Positions 53,300 through 62,568 are shown, counted from the first letter of the stretch. The stretch is 64,000 nucleotides of DNA from Planctomycetota bacterium (GCA_021781415.1 JAJXWW010000141.1:1-64000), one strand, 5' to 3'. The notes: generated by a model not told the origin, from the letters alone. Made by a program: numbers and translations.

Positions 53300-54127
53300 A
53301 TGAAGTATCGAACGATGGCGGTCCTGTGCGGCGTACTGCTGACGGCTTCGCTGGCCTCGGCGCAAGCGCCGCGCTTCCGCTGGCAAACGGGACAGGTCTT
53401 GGTCTATCGCACCGAACACAACACTCTCGCCTCGTTCGCCAAAGACGAAACGAAGAGCGAAACCAAAACGCGCGTGCAGTCGATCAAGCGTTGGCAAGTG
53501 CTGGGCGTCGACGCTGCCGGGGTGGCCACACTCCAGATGTCGCTGTCGGCGTTGTTCTTTGAGACCGTGCCGCCGGTCGGCGATCCGCTGGTCTTCGACT
53601 CGACCCATCTCGACAAGAGCGACAAAGCATTGCGTACTCAGTACGAGAACTACGTCGGTCAACCGCTGGTGGTCGTGCGCGTCGATGGCCAGGGAAAAAT
53701 CGTGGAAGTGAAGGAAGCGAAGCCCGGCTACTCGGCGACCAAGTACGAAAGCGATCCACCCTTCAAATTCGTACTGCCGACCGAGGCCCTGAAAGCGAAC
53801 TCGGCCTGGGAGCGAGGCTATCGAATTACGTTGGAGCCACCGCAGGGGACAGGGGAAAAGTACGATGCCGCGCAGCGCTATCAGTGTAAAAGCGTGACCG
53901 AGAATCTGGCCGTCGTTCGGATGACTACCGAGGTGAAGGGCACGCAAGGGGCGCAGGAAGATCAAGTGCCGCTGTGGCAGATGCAGCCGGAGGGGGAAAT
54001 CGTCTTCGACGTACAAGCGGGTCGGCTGCAAAAAGCCACATTGAAGATTGACAAAGAGGCAAAAATGGAGGGCGGCCAAACGCATTTTCAGAGCGTGTAT
54101 ACGGAAGAATACGCGGGCGATCGATAA
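53300..54127 (+). CDS. Secreted protein of unknown function
   Basis: A 275-residue exported protein with a clean signal peptide (MAVLCGVLLTASLASA). The mature region is beta-rich (FRWQTGQVLVYRTEHNTLASF, QSIKRWQVLGVDAAGVATLQMSL, GEIVFDVQAGRLQKATLKIDK). The pattern of a hydrolase-free, long antiparallel sheet is reminiscent of DUF6263-like planctomycete proteins, but I cannot name the family. GGGAGGG is about six bases before the ATG at 53300. It is followed by a strong hairpin and the convergent malate dehydrogenase gene. Confidence 0.65.
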   Translation: MKYRTMAVLCGVLLTASLASAQAPRFRWQTGQVLVYRTEHNTLASFAKDETKSETKTRVQSIKRWQVLGVDAAGVATLQMSLSALFFETVPPVGDPLVFDSTHLDKSDKALRTQYENYVGQPLVVVRVDGQGKIVEVKEAKPGYSATKYESDPPFKFVLPTEALKANSAWERGYRITLEPPQGTGEKYDAAQRYQCKSVTENLAVVRMTTEVKGTQGAQEDQVPLWQMQPEGEIVFDVQAGRLQKATLKIDKEAKMEGGQTHFQSVYTEEYAGDR

Positions 54128-54134
54128 CCGCGAA

Positions 54135-54170
54135 GCGAAGCGGAGCGCGAGAAAACCCGCTCCGCTTCGC
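54135..54170. terminator. Hairpin between convergent genes, same core as 7378-7439
   Basis: Arms GCGAAGCGGAGCG (54135-54147) and the exact complement (54158-54170) with a 10-base loop. It lies between the stops of the secreted protein and malate dehydrogenase genes. The GCGGAGCGCGA string also occurs in the longer hairpin at 7378-7439. Confidence 0.65.
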
Positions 54171-54192
54171 GTCTCGACGAACGGATCGAGTG

Positions 54193-55176
54193 CTACAACA
54201 AATCCTTTACCGCCGCTTGTTCCTCTTGCAATTCGTGCAGCGTCGTTTGAAAGCGCTGTTGTCCGAAGGCATCGAGTTTCACCCCTTCGACGATGCTGTA
54301 GTTTCCCTTGCCATCGCTGCGGCAGGGATAGCCGAACACCAAACCCGGAGGGACGCCGTACTCGCCCTTGGAGACGACGGCAGCGCTAAACCAATCGTCG
54401 GCGGGCGTCGGCGTCAGCAGGCTCTTAACGTGATCGAGTGCGCCGTTGGCCGCCGACATAGCCGAACTCATGCCGCGCGCCTTGATGACCGCCGCCCCGC
54501 GCTGCTGGACCATCGATACGAAAGTGTTTTCCAGCCATTGACGATCCGTAATTACCTCGGTGGCCGGTTTGCCTTTGATCTTGGCGTTGGTGAAATCGGG
54601 GTACTGCTTGTTGCTTTTATTGCCCCAAATCGTCATGCACTTGACGTCTTCGTTGGCGACACCAGCTTTCTTGGCCAAAGCGGTGCGGGCGCGATTGTGA
54701 TCGAGGCGCGTCATCGCCGTCCAGCGCTCGGCGGGGATGCTCTTGCCGTTGCTGTAACCGACGAGGCAGTTGGTGTTGCACGGATTGCCGACGACGAGGA
54801 TACGCACGTCGGACGCCGCATTCGCCGCCAATGCCTTGCCTTGACCGACGAAGATTTTGCCGTTGATGCCCAGCAACTCCTTGCGTTCCATGCCCTGCTT
54901 GCGCGGAAACGAGCCGACCAGCAAAGCCCAGTTGCAGCCGGCGAATGCCTTGTTCGCATCGTCGGTGCAGATGATTTCTTGGAGCGTGGGGAACGAACAA
55001 TCGTCGAGTTCCATCGCCACCCCTTCGAGCGCCGGCAGCGCTGGTGGGATCTCCAGCAGTTGTAAGATCACCTTGGTATCGGGTCCGAACACTTCACCGG
55101 AGGCCAACCTTCCCAGCATGGCATACGCCACCTGTCCCGCCGCTCCCGTCACCGCCACCCGAATCGTTCGTGCCAT
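54193..55176 (-). CDS. mdh: Malate dehydrogenase (WGNHS-type) with altered catalytic position
   Basis: A 327-residue NAD-dependent dehydrogenase of the cytosolic/Thermus type. Landmarks: [17 protein letters not shown], the substrate loop [22 protein letters not shown] with its arginines, VVGNPCNTN and MTRLDHNRA with catalytic D159. The usual catalytic histidine motif WGNHS reads WGNKS here (K187; the codon is AAA), which is unusual because that histidine is the proton relay. The ATG at 55176 has GGGAG eight bases upstream; a GTG three codons earlier is possible. It should interconvert malate and oxaloacetate, but activity needs checking because of K187. Confidence 0.9.
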   Translation of the reverse strand: MARTIRVAVTGAAGQVAYAMLGRLASGEVFGPDTKVILQLLEIPPALPALEGVAMELDDCSFPTLQEIICTDDANKAFAGCNWALLVGSFPRKQGMERKELLGINGKIFVGQGKALAANAASDVRILVVGNPCNTNCLVGYSNGKSIPAERWTAMTRLDHNRARTALAKKAGVANEDVKCMTIWGNKSNKQYPDFTNAKIKGKPATEVITDRQWLENTFVSMVQQRGAAVIKARGMSSAMSAANGALDHVKSLLTPTPADDWFSAAVVSKGEYGVPPGLVFGYPCRSDGKGNYSIVEGVKLDAFGQQRFQTTLHELQEEQAAVKDLL

Positions 55177-55398
55177 GATGTTCACTCCCTATGAGTTTGG
55201 TATTCGCAGTTATTTGTAGGACGGGCGAATTCAAACGAAGTCCGACCGAGGGTTCCCAACATTCGACGATAGCCCATTCCGTCGGAGGTTGGGATTTACG
55301 ATATCGAACGGATTCCAAGCTCGATTCTACGATTGTCGTGTCCGTCAACCAGCGCTAGTTTTTGTGACGAATCTCCAGGAACTGCGTCCCGATTTGGA

Positions 55399-55611
55399 CT
55401 ACGAAGGATGGAAGCGGTGTTCTCGCAGTCGATCGTTCGTCCAAGCGAGATCGTCGGGGCGCAACGGTGGCGGATCGCCGTAATGGCCGCTGGCGAAGGC
55501 CAGACGGCGGTCGATCCCAACTCGACGACGGGTCAACATCTGAATGTGCGATTCGCGGAGGATCGGATTCTCTTCCAAAAAGAGATCCATGCCCGGAAAC
55601 GGAGACGGCAT
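55399..55611 (-). pseudogene. Internally deleted DUF4058 gene
   Basis: A 70-codon frame that begins with the DUF4058 hallmark MPSPFPGMDLFLE and ends like the same family, with GHYGDPPPLRPDDLAWTNDRLRE matching the usual Asp-Pro-Pro...Trp-x-x-x-x-Leu C-terminus. The central part, roughly two hundred residues in complete members, is missing. The ribosome-binding site AAGGAG about seven bases before the ATG is intact, so the remnant may still be translated. It starts 13 bases after the ROK kinase stop on the same strand. Confidence 0.7.
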
Positions 55612-55624
55612 CGTGGGATCTCCT

Positions 55625-56662
55625 TCACGATCGACTCTGATAGAGCGCCACGAGAGCGGCACCGATGGCCTGGGAGAGATCGCCCAAGGCGGCGGGGACG
55701 ATGCTGAGCCGTTCGCGCTGGGCGGGCCACAGATGGGGGAAAGCGGTCTCACGAACGACGCGCAAATAACGATCCCGGAACGTCTCGGTGGTTGCTTCGG
55801 GGTCCATCAATCCGCCGCCGATGACCACAAAATGCGGATCGAGCGCCATGGCGAGGTTGGCGACGTGCAAGCCGAGCGCGCGGGCCTGAAAATCGAACAA
55901 GGCGAGGGCGAGGTCGTCCCCCTTTTGTGCCAATCCGCGCAGTGCGAAGGCGCGCTCGCGCGCTCCCAGCGGAGAGCGGGCCAATTCGTGATCGGGATAT
56001 TCGGCGAGTTTGTCGGCCAACAGATAGGGGAGACCGGAGAGGCTGGTGTATACCTCGACGCAACCCCACGTTCGCCCGCAACCGCACGGATAGGGCCGCG
56101 TTTGCAGCAGATGCAGCGGGGACGGCATGTGGCCGCCTTCCATGCCGGCGAGGGTGTCGCCATCCAGGGGCAGACCGTGGCGGTCGATGTAGGCGCAACC
56201 TAAACCCGAACCCGGGGCGAGCATCAGCACGGTCCCTCCGCCGCTGCCACGCAGGCGCTGTGCCTCGGCCACTCCGCCGAGATTGCCGTCGTTTCCGACC
56301 ACCAACGGCACGTTGCGTCCGGCGCGCTCGGCCAAGGCGCTGCCGAAAGAGGTGTAAACGTCGAAGCCGATGAAGCTCTCCGGCATGTTGGCCGTGCGGT
56401 CGAACACGCCGTAACGCTGAAAAGGCCCGGGGATGGACAGTCCCACCCCTTTGACCACTTCCCAAGCCAGACCATTCTCCGTCAGGTACTCCGTCGCGTT
56501 CTCGACCCAGCCGCGCACCACGGCTTGCGGTCCTTGGGACGAATGCGTCGGACGTTGTAGGAGCCGGGTCGAGACAATCGTGCCATCGCTCCATACGCCG
56601 CCGATTTTGGAAGTAGTCGCCCCGCCGTCGGTGCCGAGGTACACGGACTGCCCAGTAGTCAT
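55625..56662 (-). CDS. ROK-family sugar kinase
   Basis: A 345-residue kinase of the ROK family. The phosphate-binding opening YLGTDGGATTSKIG, GLSIPGPFQ, the DNA-free VVGNDGNLGGVAEA with catalytic aspartate, APGSGLGCAYI, and the zinc site PCGCGRTWGCVEVY (C-x-C-x4-C, with one extra residue against the common CxCGxxGCxE spacing) are all visible, followed by VVIGGGL. It most likely phosphorylates glucose or another hexose. No DNA-binding domain is present, so it is a kinase rather than a NagC/XylR repressor. Confidence 0.88.
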   Translation of the reverse strand: MTTGQSVYLGTDGGATTSKIGGVWSDGTIVSTRLLQRPTHSSQGPQAVVRGWVENATEYLTENGLAWEVVKGVGLSIPGPFQRYGVFDRTANMPESFIGFDVYTSFGSALAERAGRNVPLVVGNDGNLGGVAEAQRLRGSGGGTVLMLAPGSGLGCAYIDRHGLPLDGDTLAGMEGGHMPSPLHLLQTRPYPCGCGRTWGCVEVYTSLSGLPYLLADKLAEYPDHELARSPLGARERAFALRGLAQKGDDLALALFDFQARALGLHVANLAMALDPHFVVIGGGLMDPEATTETFRDRYLRVVRETAFPHLWPAQRERLSIVPAALGDLSQAIGAALVALYQSRS

Positions 56663-56791
56663 CGGATCGCTTTTCCTTTGTTTTCGCTTGAGGGCCGCGT
56701 TGTCATCCTATCATTCGCAACGCCGACAGACACCCCGCGCCTCTCAGAACGCGATCCCGCACGCCTCCCGAATTGCAGTCCGAACGTGCCC

Positions 56792-57829
56792 TTATGTGCT
56801 GGCCAGAATGTGCATAATGTCGCCGTCGTGGACGAGGTAGGTCTTGCCCTCCAGGCGATAAACGCCGTGGGTCTTGGCTTCCTTCATCGATCCCACGCGC
56901 TGAAAATCGTCGTAGCCGACCACCTCGGCGCGAACGAAACCGCGTGCGAGATCGGTGTGAATCTGACTTGCTCCGATGACCGCGTCGGCCCCGGCCGGCA
57001 TACTCCAGGCGCGGCACTCATCCTCGCCGACGGTGAAGAACACGATTTGTCCCATCGAAGAGAACACCCGTCGCAAGATGTCATCGCGGACGAATCCCGT
57101 GAGTCCGAGGTCGGCGATGAACATCTGTCGATCTTCTTCCGGTAGATCGTTCAGTTCCATTTCCAACTTGGCCGGCGCGGCCAGGGTGTTCGGCTCCAGC
57201 GCCAGCAACTCGGCGGGAAGCGGGCAATTGAGCCGGTCGTCGCCGAGGTTGACGAATGCCTGTTCCGGCTTCAGGGTCAAGAGTTGAAAGCTGCGAATCG
57301 CCTTCTCTTCCTCCGGCTTGAGTCCGAGCGTGGCCGGGGACTGATTGGCCTCAAAAGCGGCGGCGATGCGCTCGAGCAAGGCGAGTTCTTGTTCGTCGAT
57401 CTCCTTCTGCTTGGCGGGACGCGGCTTGCGGAGCTGATCGCGTAGTTTGCCGATGCGATTGCCGACGATCTCCAAGTCGGCGAACATCAATTCCTCTCGG
57501 AAACGCCGCAGTTGCCCCGCCAGATCCGGTTCGTTGAAACCGTTCAGGATAACGAGCAACCCCCCAGACTCGCGAAGGATGCCGAGTCGGCGAGGATTAT
57601 CGCGCCGTTCGGTCGCCAACAAGCCCGGCGTGTCGAGAAACTCGATGGTCGTCGGCGTCGTCTTTTTCGGCTGAAACTTTGCCGATAGCCAGTCGAGTCG
57701 AGGATCGGGAATCCGCGCGATACCGGTCTGGCCCGTCTGACTCTTGGACGGATCGGGTTTCACTCCGGTCAGCCATTGAAAGACGCTGCTCTTGCCCGAA
57801 CCCGAAAAGCCAACGATACCGACTTTCAT
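56792..57829 (-). CDS. Divergent YchF/OBG-type GTPase-fold protein
   Basis: A 345-residue TRAFAC GTPase-fold protein related to YchF. G1 reads GFSGSGKSS (residues 7-15) where YchF normally has G-x-PNVGKS. G3 is DTPGL. The region after it has LVILNGFNEPDL in place of the usual N-x-x-E recognition element. The helical domain and the C-terminal DUF933/TGS-like part (FFTVGEDECRAWSMPAGA, HTDLARGFVRAEVVGYDDF) are well preserved, including KTYLVHDGDIMHI. It may bind ATP or GTP and associate with ribosomes like YchF, but looks like a separate subfamily. Confidence 0.82.
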   Translation of the reverse strand: MKVGIVGFSGSGKSSVFQWLTGVKPDPSKSQTGQTGIARIPDPRLDWLSAKFQPKKTTPTTIEFLDTPGLLATERRDNPRRLGILRESGGLLVILNGFNEPDLAGQLRRFREELMFADLEIVGNRIGKLRDQLRKPRPAKQKEIDEQELALLERIAAAFEANQSPATLGLKPEEEKAIRSFQLLTLKPEQAFVNLGDDRLNCPLPAELLALEPNTLAAPAKLEMELNDLPEEDRQMFIADLGLTGFVRDDILRRVFSSMGQIVFFTVGEDECRAWSMPAGADAVIGASQIHTDLARGFVRAEVVGYDDFQRVGSMKEAKTHGVYRLEGKTYLVHDGDIMHILAST

Positions 57830-58018
57830 TCTAGCTCTCAGCTTTCAACTCTCAGCCTTCCGCGATCGATTGTCGCATCCACGCTAGACGAAGCGGGACT
57901 GCGCGACCGCGAGGGCCAGCCCTTGCAAGACCCCCCTTGGCCACTGTACTACCAATCCCTTATTCTGGCTACAGATCAAATCGTTGAACGCCGATGCCTG
58001 AAAGCCGGGGGGGCGATC

Positions 58019-58762
58019 ATGTGCGACGAGTGGATGCCGCGTTTGGAGTTGCCCATCGATATCGACCTGTTTCGGCAGTTGCCACGCAACGCGGCGTACA
58101 AGTACGAGTATTTCGACCGGCGTGCCTGGTTGAGTCCCCGCCCACGCTATTATCACGCCCTGCTCGATCTTCCGTGCTGGATCGAGACACTCTCGGAGCG
58201 AACCCGTCGCAAGGCTACTCTGCGAGCGGTTCGAGAATCCGATTGGGAGGGACTCGCGCCGCTGTTCGCGGCATCGTTTCAACGACAGCAACCGTTCTGT
58301 GGTTTGGATAAGGAACGAGCGCTTGAGGCAACGCGGAAGAGCCTCCAACACACACGCACGGGCGGCGATGGTCCGTGGATCGAATCGGCCAGTTTCGTCG
58401 CGGTCGACGAGCAACGAGACGACGAGATCGGTGCCCTTTTCACGACATTGTTGCCGGATGCCGATCCGAGCGGCTGGAACAGTTATCATTGGGAGGAACC
58501 GCCTCCGCCCGATGCGCTGGCGAGGCGTCTGGGCAGGCCGCATTTGACGTGGATATTCGTCGCCCCTCTCGCAGCCGGGAATGGCATCGGCACCTCGTTG
58601 CTCGGTGCCGCCGTCCGCGCCCTTTTGGACCACGGCTACACCGAATTGGCCAGCACATTTCTCAACGGCAACGATTCGAGCATGCTCTGGCACTGGCGCA
58701 ACGGCTTCCGATTGCTCGCGCACCCAGGATCGTACCGTCGTCGATGGGACGAATCCGAATAG
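58019..58762 (+). CDS. GNAT-type N-acetyltransferase
   Basis: A 247-residue protein. An N-terminal region (WMPRLELPIDIDLFRQLPRN, YKYEYFDRRAWLSPRPRYYHALLDL) precedes a GNAT domain: LRAVRESDWEGLAPLF, then WIFVAPLAAGNGIGTSLLGAAV with the acetyl-CoA P-loop (R/Q-x-x-G-x-G/A, here A-G-N-G-I-G) and LASTFLNGNDSSMLWHWRNGFRLL. The frame extends upstream to 57776, overlapping the divergent ychF gene; the ATG at 58019 follows a run of G residues that may serve as the ribosome-binding site. It is convergent with the Dnd operon. Substrate unknown. Confidence 0.78.
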   Translation: MCDEWMPRLELPIDIDLFRQLPRNAAYKYEYFDRRAWLSPRPRYYHALLDLPCWIETLSERTRRKATLRAVRESDWEGLAPLFAASFQRQQPFCGLDKERALEATRKSLQHTRTGGDGPWIESASFVAVDEQRDDEIGALFTTLLPDADPSGWNSYHWEEPPPPDALARRLGRPHLTWIFVAPLAAGNGIGTSLLGAAVRALLDHGYTELASTFLNGNDSSMLWHWRNGFRLLAHPGSYRRRWDESE

Positions 58763-58937
58763 CTTGCGAGTCGATACCACCCACTCCATGGGCGGCTCTA
58801 TTCGCTGCCGTTATCCAAGAACCTTACCTGCACATCCGGCCCTTGGATGTGGTGCAGGAGTTGGCGCGGGAGATGGCAGCGGATGTGGACGCGGTTGTCG
58901 TGGAACTCTTGATGATAGATGTCGGCATGGGCGGCGA

Positions 58938-60485
58938 TTACTCCCAGGCTTTGATACGAGTGATATTCGGATTGCCGGGAAGGCGGGCGACTGCTATTCC
59001 GTCCGGCAGGCCAGCAAGATCCACCGTTTGCCCAAGGCATGCGCGCAACACGCGCGGTGAGTTACTGTTCGAGCGAAAACAAGCCGTCAGTCCGATCTGC
59101 TCGAGAAAGTTATCCTCTACGGTGTCGAAGTCTTCCGGCGACTGTGAGATCAAGAAGACCGATACCCCTTTCGACCGGCTTTCCCGCACCAGACCGATGA
59201 GAGACTGCTGCCCGTAGCTCAACACGCGCCGAGCTTCGTCCACGACCAGCACCAGCCGCAAAGCTCGATGGTTTTGCTGGTCCAGCGGGGCGTCTTCGAG
59301 CGATTTGAAGTAGGCATACAGAGCATCCAGTATCAGAAATACGACCAGCCGTTGGGCCGTCTCGGCAGCTTCGTGTACGTCAATCACCCAACTCTGGCTA
59401 AAGAATTCCGCGGGCTTCATCAGCGGTTCAAAGAGTTTCCACTGTGTTAAGTCATTGAAAGTCGAGACGGCGGCATCTTGTTTACGATTGTTTTGCGCGT
59501 AGATCGCCAAGAGTTCCTGGCGTACGGTCTCGATTCCAATTGGCAGCTTATGATTTTGAAAGGCGTTCCGCGCCGCATCGCGCAAAGAATCCTGTTGGAC
59601 CGCTCCAAGTTTATTCTTCGGGATACGAATAAACGACTCGCGAAAGCGCATAGCGGCATGGGTGATCTCTTTTTGGCTCTTATCGGGGATATACAAAACG
59701 TCCAAGGGGATGGGGTGATTCGGAGACGCAACCACTCGCCCTTGTATCGCTTGCACGAGATCGCTGTTGCCGGCCAAATCTCCTTTGGCCATGTCGAAGA
59801 GAATCACCGGCGCTCCCGCCTGCCGGCGAATTTGTTCGATGAGGTTGACGGCGAGCCGCGTCTTGCCCGACCCGGTGCCGCCCATCAGGGCAACATGAGG
59901 CGACCCCTTCCCGTTCAGCAGCCAAGTCACCGGCTGCCCGCTGGACAGATCCGTTCCAGGGTCACCGAGCCGCAACGTCACGGGGACAGCGGACTCTCCC
60001 AAGTCTGTTGCCTCCGGTTCGTCGCCCTTCCGTGTCGTGATAGTTTGCCCGTGGGCGGGTAACCCCGCCCGCTGGGCGAGGAAAAGGATGAACTGCTCGT
60101 ACCCCTCGGTGCAATTCTCCCACTCTGATTGTAAGAGCAGGATGCCCCGATGCCAATGACGACGGACTTGTTCCTGAATGTCGTCAACCGTGGGATGGAT
60201 TAGTCCGGCCTTCTCCACAATCATCGCAACCCAGACGGGCAACTCGTCGTCACCAAAGAGCGTTTTGCCCATGATTACTTTGCCCGAGTCGTCACCGTCC
60301 TCGCCCGACAACGGAGGTGCAGCTTCGGGTATCGCCAACGAGTGGGCGATGGCAAGCCGAGCGGGTTCGTAGCGATGCTGTAACCCGAGCTTCGACCTCA
60401 ACAAGTCGTTGACTATATCCGCCCGCTTCGAGGTTTTGAAGTTCGCGGAATCTAAGGATCGGAGGTTGGTGACAGGGCCAGACAT
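58938..60485 (-). CDS. dndE: DndE-like domain fused to a HerA/FtsK-type ATPase
   Basis: A 515-residue fusion in the Dnd operon. Residues about 15-140 resemble DndE, normally a stand-alone protein of 110-130 residues that binds nicked DNA: FKTSKRADIVNDLL, ARLAIAHSLAIP, GKTLFGDDELPVWVAMIV and VRRHWHRGILLLQ. Residues about 165-515 are a complete P-loop ATPase: Walker A GGTGSGKT (202-209), Walker B LVLVVDEA (411-418), a sensor-like ISQSPEDF (near 448) and DLAGLPDGIAVARLPG at the end. The architecture recalls FtsK/HerA translocases and the ATPase part of DptH. It starts 5 bases after the dndD stop; AGGAG lies 11 bases before the ATG. It is the last gene of the operon in this window. Confidence 0.82.
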   Translation of the reverse strand: MSGPVTNLRSLDSANFKTSKRADIVNDLLRSKLGLQHRYEPARLAIAHSLAIPEAAPPLSGEDGDDSGKVIMGKTLFGDDELPVWVAMIVEKAGLIHPTVDDIQEQVRRHWHRGILLLQSEWENCTEGYEQFILFLAQRAGLPAHGQTITTRKGDEPEATDLGESAVPVTLRLGDPGTDLSSGQPVTWLLNGKGSPHVALMGGTGSGKTRLAVNLIEQIRRQAGAPVILFDMAKGDLAGNSDLVQAIQGRVVASPNHPIPLDVLYIPDKSQKEITHAAMRFRESFIRIPKNKLGAVQQDSLRDAARNAFQNHKLPIGIETVRQELLAIYAQNNRKQDAAVSTFNDLTQWKLFEPLMKPAEFFSQSWVIDVHEAAETAQRLVVFLILDALYAYFKSLEDAPLDQQNHRALRLVLVVDEARRVLSYGQQSLIGLVRESRSKGVSVFLISQSPEDFDTVEDNFLEQIGLTACFRSNSNSPRVLRACLGQTVDLAGLPDGIAVARLPGNPNITRIKAWE

Positions 60486-60490
60486 TTTGT

Positions 60491-62566
60491 TCAGAACTCC
60501 TCGCTCTGGAAGTAACCGTTGCGAACATGAGCCTTGCCCACGCCGTTTCCGAGTTCTTCAAACTCGACGTGATACGCCTTTCCGACCCGGTTGCGAATAA
60601 CCTTCAGATACTCGCCGTTTACCTCGTCCGGCTGGGACAAGAAGATTACTTGCTCGCCAGCATTTGCGGCGAAGTATTGCAAGACGTTCCTCCGGTGGTC
60701 GGTGTCCAGCCGGGCAAGGGGGGTGTCCATGACGACGGGGACCTTCGTTCCCGACACCTTCGAGATGGCCGCGATAAGCGAGAGAGCGAAGATCTGTTCC
60801 TCACCTGCGGACGAGTCCATCGTCCGAATGTTGTGCCCCCTATCGCCCAGCAATTTCACGGTGCAGTCTGGGGCGATCTCGATCCGCTTGACCAAAGTTT
60901 TGTGGGCCAGTTGCTTGTAGACCGACGTCATTTCATTGCTGAGTTGGGTGACGTAACGCGGGTACAGATCTTCGATGGCCTCCGAAATTAGGGTGGCGAT
61001 CATCTCAGCCTTGGCGGCACGAGCGAGACTCGGCTGTGCGCTTTCATGGCGTGCAGCCATGCGCCCAGCTTCAGTCCGAAGGTCGTTCAACTTCGACATG
61101 TCGGCCTGCTCCTGACGGCTCCATATTCCATTCTGTTCGCGAAGTTGCCCCAGATGCTGGTTCTGTTGTTGAAGTTCGTCCGTCACTTCCCGAATGCGGT
61201 CCTCAACACCACTTAACGCGGCGATCTGCTGGCCCAGCCTATTGATCGCCACCGTCGCCTCATCGTGGTCCGCCAAGAGTTTCTCAAGTTCGGCAATGCC
61301 GAGTCGCTCAATTTTGTCGAGTCGCTCGATGACCTTCCGGCGTTCGGCCTCAGTCAGGTAGGTGTGACGTTCCTCAACGGCACAGTCGGCGGGCGGTGGA
61401 TGCCAGAGTGTTTCCCAGACGTTACTGAGACGCTGACGAAGCACAACCAGTTGATACTCGGTCAAGGCGGGTTCGATTGTCGGCTCTTCGGCCTCCAATC
61501 CGGCCAAGATGCGGTCCAGCTTCTCACGGGTGTGGTTCTTGCTGGCCAGCCACTCCGAACGCTTGATTTCGGCCCGCAGGGTCGTGCTGATCCCTTCGCG
61601 CAGCGACTTGCCAGCTAACGCAAAGGCGAGGTCGGTTCGGAGCATCTGGTTCAGACGCTCTTCGACTTTGTCCCTCTGTCTGCGAAAGCGAAACTGATCC
61701 TCCATCAGCTCCTTGACGTTGGCCGAGTTGCCTCCGGTCATCGTCCGCAGGGTGCGAGTCAACTCATCGATTCGTTGCTCGACCGGGGCTATCTGGTCTT
61801 TGAGTTCCTTCAGCTTTTGCCTACAAGGATCGAGGCGCGTTTCGATTTCGGCAACTTGGCTGTTGACACGGGTGAGCGTTTCGTCCTCTATGTTCTCCAC
61901 TCCGCTACGACGGTTCTGGGCGTAGTCCAGCAAATTTTGTTGAAGCGTGCGGAGAATTTGCACTCCCAAAATGCCCTCCACCCCCATCTTAACGGTATTC
62001 GCCTTCTCTTGCTTCGCAAGTTGCTGGACACGTTCGCCATCGAACAGGAAAAACTCGGTCAGGTGGAATGGAATAAACTTCCTGGCGATCAGACCTTGGT
62101 AGTATTCATCCTTTTCTTCCCGAGAGGGTCGCAACCCTGGCACCTTAATCGGTTCCTCATCCTTTCCGGTATAGATTTGAATTTCTTCATCGCTGCGACG
62201 GTGCTTGCCTTGGCCGTTGAAGTGCCACTTCCGAACGATCTTGAGTCGCTCCACCGCATCCTCCAAGACGATTTGGATGGTGATCGATGTGCGGCCTTGC
62301 TGTAACGCTTGGGCGTGCAGGGCGCGTTCCATGAAATCATCATAAGTCTTTTCAACATCGGAGTTAGACGGAATTGCACGGGCGATGGTATTCATACCTT
62401 CCCGTCCGTATAGGCCGAGAATAATTCCTTCCAAAAGACTGGTTTTGCCATACCCGTTCTTGGCTCCGATCAAGACGACATTCTTGATCTTCGTAGGAAT
62501 GGGGAAGTCGAACGTACCGTTCGCGTACGCCTTCCAGTCTCGGAATTGAATTGAACGCAGAAACAT
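60491..62566 (-). CDS. dndD: DNA phosphorothioation protein DndD (SMC/Rad50-like ATPase)
   Basis: A 691-residue ABC-type ATPase of the Dnd system, thought to power DNA nicking or structure changes during sulfur insertion. The N-lobe has FRDWKAYANG and Walker A IGAKNGYGKTS (about residues 33-43). A long coiled coil runs from about 225 to 530. The C-lobe has signature SSAGEEQIFALSL (from about 585), Walker B VPVVMDTPLARLD and H-loop VIFLSQPDEV. The ATG at 62566 has GGGGAG six bases upstream; an earlier ATG at 62572 overlaps the stop of the small protein gene and lies almost directly on that ribosome-binding site. Length fits DndD. Confidence 0.93.
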   Translation of the reverse strand: MFLRSIQFRDWKAYANGTFDFPIPTKIKNVVLIGAKNGYGKTSLLEGIILGLYGREGMNTIARAIPSNSDVEKTYDDFMERALHAQALQQGRTSITIQIVLEDAVERLKIVRKWHFNGQGKHRRSDEEIQIYTGKDEEPIKVPGLRPSREEKDEYYQGLIARKFIPFHLTEFFLFDGERVQQLAKQEKANTVKMGVEGILGVQILRTLQQNLLDYAQNRRSGVENIEDETLTRVNSQVAEIETRLDPCRQKLKELKDQIAPVEQRIDELTRTLRTMTGGNSANVKELMEDQFRFRRQRDKVEERLNQMLRTDLAFALAGKSLREGISTTLRAEIKRSEWLASKNHTREKLDRILAGLEAEEPTIEPALTEYQLVVLRQRLSNVWETLWHPPPADCAVEERHTYLTEAERRKVIERLDKIERLGIAELEKLLADHDEATVAINRLGQQIAALSGVEDRIREVTDELQQQNQHLGQLREQNGIWSRQEQADMSKLNDLRTEAGRMAARHESAQPSLARAAKAEMIATLISEAIEDLYPRYVTQLSNEMTSVYKQLAHKTLVKRIEIAPDCTVKLLGDRGHNIRTMDSSAGEEQIFALSLIAAISKVSGTKVPVVMDTPLARLDTDHRRNVLQYFAANAGEQVIFLSQPDEVNGEYLKVIRNRVGKAYHVEFEELGNGVGKAHVRNGYFQSEEF

Positions 62567-62568
62567 GG

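Noticed and set aside
55612-55752. Longer 117-codon frame including the DUF4058 remnant
   Set aside because: The upstream part overlaps the ROK gene and is Ser/Pro-rich noise; the ATG at 55611 carries the family start and a ribosome-binding site.
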